Part shown: piece by piece, positions 56,226 to 64,000 of the stretch
Layout of the letters: every line of letters starts with the position of its first letter
Position numbering within the stretch: the stretch's first letter is position 1
Origin: Gnomoniopsis sp. IMI 355080
Lineage: Eukaryota; Ascomycota; Sordariomycetes; Diaporthales; Gnomoniaceae
Assembly: GCA_027946555.1 (NCBI GenBank)
Contig: JAPEVC010000010.1
Span: 124,001-188,000, forward strand
Length of the DNA stretch: 64,000 nt
Direction of reading: 5' to 3'
Translations under genes and position numbers: made by a program
Notes under the pieces: generated by a model
What the model was told of the DNA's origin: nothing
Database searches by the model: none
The model's input: only the letters and a program-made list of their open reading frames with translations

Positions 56226-57025
56226 TATTATATCAATGCCGGACGGTGAGGGGCAGCACGAGAGACAGAAAGAAAAAGAGGCGGAGGGGGGGTATGAGTA
56301 GGAAAGGAGGGTCCCGGAAGAAAGCGGCCCCCCTTTTTGGGAACCTTGGTTGCTTCTTGGTTGCAACAGTGACTGCGGGTGGCTCTGCTGCTGCTGCTGC
56401 TGCCGCTGCTGGTCTGGTTTGGCAATTTGATGACAGAGCGAGTGTTCGGATTTCGGATGACTGGCTGCTGCTTCTTGTTGGGAGTAGCTGTTCAGGTGCT
56501 GTTCCAAGTCGCACACAGGAGATCCAGGGATGTTGGGTGGACCGTTGATAGGTGGCTGCCCTGGGGGCGGGCCTTGGTTATTTTTTTCTTTCTTCCTCTA
56601 TGCTGGCGGTCAACCAGAGGCCGGCGTCTATGTCGTGCCGGAGGTTGTCACTATCTTGTCACTCTCGAGGCTGTCTTGGCCCTGCAAGAGAGAAGTGAGC
56701 GACAAACGGGACAAACAGTAAGGGTGGCAGACAGTACGCATCAAGCGCAAGGGACAGGCCCGAAATGGACCTGGGCTCAAGCCAGTTTGAGGCTTAGACG
56801 TGGGTTGCCGGAGGTAAGAAGAGCAAGCAGAGAAGGGAATTTGTAGTATTGGAGTTGCAGGTTAGCCCAGCACATGGCAAGTCACATGCAGGGTTGCAAC
56901 ACTGGCTAACAAGCAAGCAAAGTTGGAACAAAAGGAGGAATAGCGCTGATAAAGCCCTGACTTGATGATGGTAGTGAGTCCTCTGGATAGACAATCCCCT
57001 CGTTACTGAGCGTTGCTTGCTGAAC

Positions 57026-57056
57026 TGTGCTGTGCTGTGCCGTACCGTGCCGTGCC
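57026..57056. repeat. Pentanucleotide repeat (GTGCY)n
   Basis: Six imperfect units of GTGCT / GTGCC / GTACC in tandem. Noncoding microsatellite. Confidence 0.8.
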
Positions 57057-57271
57057 AGGCCTTGCCTTAGGTAACTATGGTAGATTGTTTGTCCCTCAAG
57101 GAGAGCAAGTGCTGTGCCGTACAGCCCCTCCAAGAGGTATGGGCTATCTTTGCCCAGGTGGGGAGTTCTGGGTGTGCAGGTGGAGTAGCTCAGGAAGCTG
57201 TTGTGGATATTGAAATGCTGCTGCAGCATGAGTGGAGAAGCTTTCTCTTGTCTTGCCCCGTCACATCTCAG

Positions 57272-57293
57272 CTCACCTCACCTCACCTCACCT
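57272..57293. repeat. Pentanucleotide repeat (CTCAC)4
   Basis: Four perfect tandem CTCAC units followed by CT. Noncoding microsatellite about 220 bp from the (GTGCY) repeat. Confidence 0.85.
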
Positions 57294-60007
57294 GCAGGAC
57301 CTCAAGCGCAGGCCCGTCCAAGGTCGGTGATGTGTAGCTAATGTATTGGGAGGCAGTGCAGAAGCAATTCCAATCTGCAGCGCTGACGGCAAGATGCAGA
57401 CAGCTAGGAAAGCTGGCCATCCGGATGGTCATGCCGGCATGAGCATCTGCACTTGCGCAAAGGCAGGCCCATCAAAGGATTCTCGTGCATTGATGTGACT
57501 GTGGAACCAGTTGAAACTAGAGAAGGTCAAATAAAATTTCATACCTTGGAATGTGTGCTTGTATGGCCCGTTTTGTCCGATTTACAGCCTGTGGCCGTGC
57601 ATGATCTGAATCAGCACAACATGCAGAAGAACGAGTATCCGTCTCTTTTTTCTGGTCAAGACCGGGGCAGTGTGACCCGGTCTGCCTGTTCGGCGAAAAG
57701 CAAGGGTTTCAAAGCTGGCCTCAACGTCCTGTCATCCCAAATTGGGTTGCAGGCTACCTAAGGTAAGGTTCGTTCCGCGCGTGCTTGAGCCTGTGCCCGT
57801 ACCTGGCGGTCCTGTCCGTGACATGCAAGCACGCAAAGCACGCAGTACTCCTATAGGCCAGGTCACGGTGAATCGTCGGGTGTGTGTCCCGCAGCAAAGA
57901 CACAAATCAGAGTGATGAAGAAGTCAAGGTGAAGCAGAGCAAAGAAAGCGCAACGTTCCAGCTTTCTAAAAATGTAGGAGGTCGTTGACAAACGTTTGCT
58001 CGACTGGTCGTGCGGCTGAAGGTAGAGTCTGGTGAGTTAGGTACGCAGTCGGTGGGGAAACAGATCAATGTCACATCATTTACGTAGGTGGTACTATAGT
58101 ATCCGTATTGTTGGTAAGATCGCCCTCTGATGTTTCCTCATATCACTCTTACGAGGGAGGGGTATCCCTTGCCCATGAACCCAGAGGGAAGGAGCCGGAA
58201 CTCTTGAACGCATTCCATGGCGCTAGCTCATAGTTTGTCTAGTGCAGTTTGCCTGTCCCCCCCGCAGGAAGTACACCTGCACGAGGTACCTCTAATATCT
58301 GCAGGTGAGATATTGGACCCCTAAAATCCCCGCGATATAGCCCATGGCAGAAATCCTGGAACAGTCCATGAACACCCCCAGAAAAAGACAGTCAACTCGA
58401 AACAAGAAACCGGTTGGTTCTGCATGCCAGCAGGTCACATTCATTCAGGTGCGTGCTGTGTACATACAACTGGCACAGTACAGTGCAATACCTATAAGCT
58501 TGCTGCATAAGCGAGGTAGGGTCCCCAAACAGTCTATTTTTAGTAGCGTAATTCTATCGAACCCGCTGATCAACGACACTTGATTCAATACTCGTGGCAA
58601 TATCATTTGCTCAGCCTCCGCAAGTTCCATATCCTGCAATGGAAATTCTCGGGACTGCAGACATATCGCCCCGGCCTTGTAGCATGCCTAGAAGTCGATT
58701 GGGCCGCCTGAACGTCGAAATGGAGGGGTGGTCAGAAGTCACCTCGGCAGACGCAATGGTCAAGATGAAGTTACTTTGCTTTTGTTGTCATTTGCTATGG
58801 AGTCCAAACAACCAAGGACGGGCATGACTTAGCCTCAAACTCTCATCCTATGAACATCCGATTAACGCTCAGTGGTGATAACTCACGGCTCGCGGCCGCA
58901 CGTCCAAGACAAGACTCAACGTGCTCGGTCGCCGCTCCCGAGTTGAATGAGCACCTGATGCCTTTCTTTGCGTATTATGGATCACAGTGGCGACAAGGTG
59001 GCTCTGAAGGGGCGAAGGACTCACCGCAACTTTAAGGACCGAGCAAGCGCTGGCAGTCTCCCTTTGGCAGAGCCATTTGGCGGTCTATAGACCTTGACCA
59101 AGTCCACACACTAACTGGACGTTATCATTGGCAAAGGAGGCTGTTATATAAGTCGCGATACGTTCATCCAAAGGGAAACACCTAATCCATTTATGGAGAT
59201 GTCAGTGGCTGGTCCACAGCACTCTAGTCACGTCCGCTTCCTCCCTTTGGAAATCGCCACTGGGACATTGTTTTCCTGAGTTGCTTGATGGTCGTGTGAG
59301 TGGTTTCTTTGGGGGGGTGGGGAGGGGGGGCGTCCGCTCGTGAGACCTGAAAGCAAGAGGCGGTCCTCGTCAGATACGTTGAAACTTGGAGTAGATGAAA
59401 AGCCGTGGCGCAAACATTTTTGACCCGGATGGGACTCCTGCAGGTGCAAAAGAATACATTGACAGAATATCCCGTACTCCCACAGCCTGGTTCCAAAAGC
59501 CTCCGTAGACTCATACCACACCTCTCCCACACATCTTCCCACAAGGCTCATACCCATGTATAGTCCACTTTTGCGCAGCTACCAATGGTGAACTTGATGT
59601 ACTATCTTTATACTCTGTAAGTATGGACTTGGCGGACTCCTACTGCGAGCGAAGTCAGACGTGAGATCCTCCGAGGCGTACGAATATATATGGCCAACTT
59701 GGCCGAACCACTAGCGTCATGGCCTTCACAACTCCTCATCTCTTCATATCGAGGCGTCACGGATGTCGTGACAAGACCTAGCCATCTCTGTGCCGCTCTT
59801 AGGAAAAAGGTAAGAAAAACAATGGGTCAACGTCAGCTTCTTTGCTCCCAGACCCTTCTACTACGCCCTGCGCCGTTGTACCCGGTTTTGTTTCTTTCCA
59901 GGGCACTAGCATCCAACACATTGCAGCGCGTCACTTACACGACGACCCTTGCCCCGGCCAGCGGACTTAAGACGGGAAGTCGAAGGATATTTAATATATT
60001 TTGGTAA

Positions 60008-60124
60008 CCAAGTTGTGCGACTCGAACCCACGACTCTGGCTCTTCTTTGCGTGGGATTCCAATTACCGAGTTCGGTGCTCGATTGTTTAGCTGCGTGACC
60101 ATTAGGCCATACGCCCCAAGTTGG
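60008..60124 (-). other. tRNA-like element (tRNA pseudogene or tRNA-derived repeat)
   Basis: On the minus strand, TGGCCTAATGG (60109-60099) fits the tRNA A box and GGTTCGAGTC (60028-60019) fits the B box. Flanking CCAACTT and AACTTGG could pair at six of seven positions as an acceptor stem, and GCGT/ACGC could form a D stem. The part between has a hairpin (ATCGAG/CTCGGT with a 7-nt loop) but I cannot form a normal anticodon arm with a U at position 33, and the length (117 nt) is large. No TTTT terminator follows closely. It may be a decayed intron-containing tRNA or a tRNA-derived short repeat; no anticodon is assigned. Confidence 0.4.
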
Positions 60125-60569
60125 CAGTGTGGTACGAACTGGTCAGAAAGCAATGTTTATATGATCTGGGATGGATCTCAAATTGGACTCAGCAGTCGTC
60201 ACCGTCAGTTCGCGTGGAGGCTAGCCAACCCACAACGTGTTCACCTATAAACGTCGAAAGGGCTCTCATATATCACCTCTCAGTGTGGACCTGGGTAGAA
60301 TTGCTGCCGTGGGTTATATTTGTTAATAGGGAATAAGATGTTGTTGGTATGACTTACGTGTTGTAGGTTGAAGGATATGAGAAGGAAAGGTAGCTGGACG
60401 GGGGACTTGTTTGGACATTTGGTATCTAGGGCTCTACAATGCTACACATATACAAGTCGTCTTTTTTTATGTTGATCCGCCCTCTTCTCCCACAACAGTC
60501 ATGCCGGACGTGCTAGAACCGGATGCAGATCGGTTGCCACAAATTTAAGTATAAACGCGCCGCCGGAGA

Positions 60570-62573
60570 TCAGACACAACTAACCCCCGCCGTCCTCGTC
60601 CGGAACGAATCGCCCACCATCAGAAAACCCCATTCACCTCGAGTAACCGGTGAGATATCCTCATATACATTCGGTGTCATGGGCCCCAACTTCTCGCCAG
60701 CCGGCGTCTGCAGAAACATATCGGAGCTCCTCCTCCGGTCCAGGTAGCCACCACCAGACAAGATATCATCTATCCCAAGCCAGAGGGAACCACCGGGCGT
60801 CTTGACCGGCGACCGTGCAGTGAGATCTGCATCCTCAAAATCTGTGCGGAGGGACTCGGTGTCCGAGTCTTCGGGACTGACGAGTTCGATGCGAATGTCC
60901 TTGTCGGTGGGAGAGGACGGTGCATGTGTGGATAGAAAGATTGAGGTGGGGAGAGCAGGGAGTTTTTTGTTGCAGGATTGGCGCCTGGAGGGAACAGGCG
61001 TCTTCTTACGCTTTGGCGTTGGTCTGTGGACTGTGGGGAAGCTGGTTTGGAGCTTGAGGCTGGGGGCGGAAGGCCTCGATGCGATTTTGGGTGTGGGAGT
61101 TTGTTGTGGTGAAGGAGGTAATCCGGGCAAAACTTGTGGTATGATTTGCTGCGACACCTTCGACGCTGCTGGTGTGAGACATGTCTTATTTGTCGGGACT
61201 GGAGTCCTTTCTCTCGAACTATCTGCCTCTGCGTCCATGGCCTGCTTTTCGAGCGCATCAGAAGGCCCATTTTCTGGCGTTCTCACGTCAGGCGTTGCAC
61301 AAGAAGTAGCCGAGTCGTTCACCGTACTCTCATATTTTCGAGGCGAGCAATTACCAACTAATGAGTCCTGAATCAATGTGGGAGATGGCGGTGTCCGGCT
61401 CGGGGAAGGTGTCGAGGAAGCCGTGATAATGGAGGCGTCGGCAGTTTGACCCTGGGAAGCAACATCAAGGCTGGTTCCAGTGGCGGAGCCTCTGCTCGTC
61501 AATTCCACCAGGTCATCTTCCACGCCCATATCCGTTTCTGCACCATAAGCTCGAGAGTACATTTCTGTGACCGCAGCCAGGGCAGCGTCGTTCACCGGAC
61601 CAAGCCAATCATATGCCTGGACTAGCGTGCTCTTCAACAACCTCCGTCGGCCTGCAGTAGACGAGAGGACATATCTTCTAAGCTCGTCTACAGCATCTTC
61701 CAGCCGGAAATGACTGCTCGGCTCGGATCGAGTCGCGGCGTAGTGGCTGAGTGCAGTCTTGAATGTGTATAGGTGGTCGAGAGATAGCAAGGTCATGCCA
61801 TCCGATGAGTGGAGGACCTCGTTTTGAAGGATTGAGCTGTGCAGGACGAGAGACGGCATGTTGTACGTGGATGGCTCATGTGCGGTTAACGTGACGCTGA
61901 GGTTGAACTTTCGAGAGGCTCGGGCTAGAGTGGCTGCGACAAACTTGTAGGCCCTGGGAGCTAGGGAAGTGGTGTGTATCAGACGAACATTTGGGCCTTG
62001 TGTATATAGTGTGCCTCCGATTACTGAGCTTGCAGTGGACGTTGTAGTAGTACAAGATGCCGGCGTGACCGGCGTTTTTGGTGTTTTTGGCAAATATGAG
62101 CCGTTATTTGCGGTTGAGGTCCAGCGCAGGCGCGGGCTTCCAAGGCTACCATCGAACAATGAAGCCAGTGAGGCCTTCTTCGACAAAGACCCGGTCTTGC
62201 TTCGACCCAGTCGCCCGAATTCTGCCTTTCCTGAATTTCCAGGATTTTGCTGTGACCCAGAACGCACTAAAGTTTTGATGGCATTCAGACTTCCTCCACA
62301 GGCCAGAACGTCTGGCGAGGATGGACTATAGGGCGGCGACGGTAGTATTGTTGCCGGATTCGCTCTGGAATTGATCTTTATCTCATTCACCTTGGAGCAA
62401 CCTGGGAGTTGATAATCTCTTCTTGCCACGACTAGAGTGACATGTAGACCCCTCTCAGCAAGCCGCTTTGACGTGTACTCCAGTGCTGGAACGAGGTAAG
62501 ACGGTAACCTGTGAACATCGAGGATGGAGGTGCCTGCCTCGAGAGGAGTTGAGATTCGGCTCTTCAGATCCAT
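60570..62573 (-). CDS. Fungal protein of unknown function, single exon
   Basis: 667 aa from the ATG at 62573 (MDLKSRISTPLEAGTSILDV); the frame is open 65 residues further upstream but without ATG. The N-terminal block (VPALEYTSKRLAERGLHVTLVVARRDYQLP) and a middle block (YKFVAATLARASRKFNLSVTL, then DAVDELRRYVL, RLLKSTLVQAYDWLGPVNDAAL) are regular and probably folded, separated by Ser/Thr/Pro-rich linkers with many TPKTP and SPSRTPPSP motifs that look like proline-directed kinase sites. The C-terminal third is disordered and ends with GGSLWLGIDDILSGGGYLDR and EWGFLMVGDSF. Similar fungal proteins have, as far as I recall, been labelled gastric mucin-like, a name without functional meaning. No catalytic motif, signal peptide or TM. 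Confidence 0.8.
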   Translation of the reverse strand: MDLKSRISTPLEAGTSILDVHRLPSYLVPALEYTSKRLAERGLHVTLVVARRDYQLPGCSKVNEIKINSRANPATILPSPPYSPSSPDVLACGGSLNAIKTLVRSGSQQNPGNSGKAEFGRLGRSKTGSLSKKASLASLFDGSLGSPRLRWTSTANNGSYLPKTPKTPVTPASCTTTTSTASSVIGGTLYTQGPNVRLIHTTSLAPRAYKFVAATLARASRKFNLSVTLTAHEPSTYNMPSLVLHSSILQNEVLHSSDGMTLLSLDHLYTFKTALSHYAATRSEPSSHFRLEDAVDELRRYVLSSTAGRRRLLKSTLVQAYDWLGPVNDAALAAVTEMYSRAYGAETDMGVEDDLVELTSRGSATGTSLDVASQGQTADASIITASSTPSPSRTPPSPTLIQDSLVGNCSPRKYESTVNDSATSCATPDVRTPENGPSDALEKQAMDAEADSSRERTPVPTNKTCLTPAASKVSQQIIPQVLPGLPPSPQQTPTPKIASRPSAPSLKLQTSFPTVHRPTPKRKKTPVPSRRQSCNKKLPALPTSIFLSTHAPSSPTDKDIRIELVSPEDSDTESLRTDFEDADLTARSPVKTPGGSLWLGIDDILSGGGYLDRRRSSDMFLQTPAGEKLGPMTPNVYEDISPVTRGEWGFLMVGDSFRTRTAGVSCV

Positions 62574-64000
62574 GTTGTGTTGAAAGCGACTACTCGAAAG
62601 AGTCACAAAAATAAGGGTACACAATGAGCATATGAGCTCAGAGATACGGTAGGGATATGATATTGGGAGCTTGATAAGCGAGGCTTGACCAGCAAGATAA
62701 ATGTCACAAGACAATAGCTGAATGACAAACAAGCGCAATAATATATATCTCACGCAGGTACGACGCAAGGAGTCTTGTAGTTCATGACGAAAATATTGGT
62801 CTTACGGAAAACATGGACATCAGAAGATAGATGGATATATCCGTAGATATATATCGAGACCCGATGTTTCATAACATCATGTGGAGACGGGAGCAACCCC
62901 TACATCCGGAAGAAGAAAAACAAGAGAAAGAAATAAAACATGAAACAAGCTGCTCGAAACCGAGATGTGCTTAGTGTGGGCTGGCGTGTTGTTGAACGGT
63001 GAGGGTGGGCATGTCGTCCTGAGTACTTGTGCTTAGGCCTCAGGTGTGTTGTGCGAGGTGACTGCATAGCAAGGATGGCAAGAAGCATACGGGATGTAAC
63101 TGCGCAGGATTTCCTGCATGTTCTCTGACTGGTCGGAAGAAGGTAGAGCGAGGGCTCGGTCTTGGGTCCCTCGAGGGGGGTTGAAGGGATGGTGGATGCT
63201 GACCGCCGAGTGCAAGTCATGGCTGGCTCCAAATCACGCCAAATACACCATAGCTAGGGGGGCAGCTTTGTGACTCGACGAATCCAGCTTGCATCTTGTG
63301 ACTGGAGGTCTGTAGTCTTGGCTCGCGATGACGGCGGCCGTCAAAGAGCAACACGGACGAGTGTGCATCCAGGAATGGTGAGGGGTTATATCGGGTGGAT
63401 CTGATCGTGCAGAATAGAGGCATGGGTTCGGCGCCTAGCTATAAATATATCCCTGCAGACTGCTTGAGTGGCCAATCAGAGAATGATCGACGCAGGGCAT
63501 GACAGGAACAAAGGTCTATTTTCGGACGACAAGTTCAACGACACTCGACTTCACTCAACCACCAGATATCATCCATCAACCCTCTCGAGTTGGGCTTGTG
63601 ATGTCGGACATGAATCGACCATGAACCAGCTAGCCGCCCGGAAACCAGGAGCGAGACTCCATAATTCAGAGCAAGTCCATTCGGGAGCTGCCCGGCGTTC
63701 CATTCACAACTATGTAGCTAGATGCTATTTTTTGACATCGATTTCTCCGCCTTGTGACCCTATCAGAAATACGCATCGCTGATCCGACTTCCAGTATACT
63801 CCTAGAAGAGGAATGTATCGCCTAGTATCTCGAGACCAGCCTTGGACATCCAGGTCAATGCCGTGCCCCTTGGTGATCAGACTTTTGTCGCTTAGATGGC
63901 CCAGGTCAGCAGCCACTGTTTGATCCATTTCATAGCCCGCGAGTAGTTTATAAAAAGCTGTAGTAGCTGACAGCAAGAAAGTATTCCCCGGCTGCTAGCA
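62574..64000. other. Right-edge region without a supported gene
   Basis: Upstream region of the 667-aa protein gene and sequence to the window end. Tracts such as aatatatatctcacgc (62740-62756) and gctataaatatatccc (63438-63453) are TATA-like, but no gene follows that I can support. Short frames (for example 63468-63782) lack signatures. Confidence 0.4.

Larger units (their letters stand above)
56226..60569. other. Gene-poor 4.3-kb region
   Basis: Long leader/promoter region of the polyQ protein gene on the right side of its ATG, then sequence without supported genes. It contains a (CTG)n run near 56388-56412, pentanucleotide repeats at 57026-57056 and 57272-57293, a G-run near 59310-59330, and a tRNA-like element at 60008-60124. 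The minus-strand frame upstream of the 56225 ATG is open to 56516 but has no ATG. Confidence 0.45.

Noticed and set aside
55125..56516. Extension of the polyQ protein upstream of 56225
   Set aside because: The frame stays open and encodes more Gln, but begins only with GTG; the first ATG is at 56225.
1..64000. CRISPR arrays, bacterial operons, riboswitches
   Set aside because: No spaced direct repeats or such elements were seen, and the sequence is eukaryotic.
1..64000. A secondary-metabolite gene cluster around the P450
   Set aside because: No polyketide synthase, NRPS, terpene cyclase or cluster regulator is present; the neighbours are housekeeping genes.

Overview
The window looks like the nuclear genome of a filamentous ascomycete (Pezizomycotina). 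The genes are split by short introns (about 47-92 nt) with GTRAGT-type donors, CTRAC-like branch sites and YAG acceptors. 5S rRNA genes are single and dispersed rather than inside an rDNA repeat. The protein set (PR65, Cdc37, Mot1, Smc3, Sin1/Avo1, PheRS beta, Efm4) sits next to fungus-specific disordered or cell-wall proteins. Species cannot be fixed from the sequence.

Layout. 1-8 kb: a three-exon glutathione S-transferase, an LCAT-like alpha/beta hydrolase with a long disordered N-terminus, and a single-pass membrane protein. 8.7-13 kb: a divergent pair, a PRCC-like splicing/mitotic factor (-) and the TORC2 subunit Sin1/Avo1 (+). 14.2-14.8 kb: a small Ser-rich secreted, probably GPI-anchored protein whose signal peptide lies on a 45-nt first exon. 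15.1-26.3 kb: a block bounded by two oppositely oriented 5S rRNA genes; inside are a cytochrome P450 pseudogene (-), a truncated 5S fragment, a four-TM membrane glycoprotein (+) and the cohesin subunit SMC3 (-). 26.3-29.4 kb is gene-poor. 29.4-37.4 kb: MOT1 and CDC37, same strand. 37.9-39.3 kb: a five-exon secreted GH43 enzyme (-). 41.1-42 kb: the lysine methyltransferase EFM4. 42.5-47.9 kb: an eight-exon PP2A scaffold subunit (-) divergent from PheRS beta (+). 49-56.2 kb: two large fungal proteins of unknown function. 56.2-60.6 kb is gene-poor with pentanucleotide repeats and a tRNA-like element. 60.6-62.6 kb: one more fungal protein of unknown function (-).

The genes do not form a cluster or pathway; most are housekeeping genes in independent transcription units. 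I found no CRISPR array, no intact mobile element and no convincing new multi-gene system. The more notable points are the paired 5S genes with compensated terminal helices, the multiply broken P450, a GC-AG intron in CDC37, a recurrent pattern of 23-53 nt first coding exons, and the uncharacterised membrane and disordered proteins. All gene models are read from sequence only; introns were placed by splice consensus plus reading-frame continuity and family knowledge.
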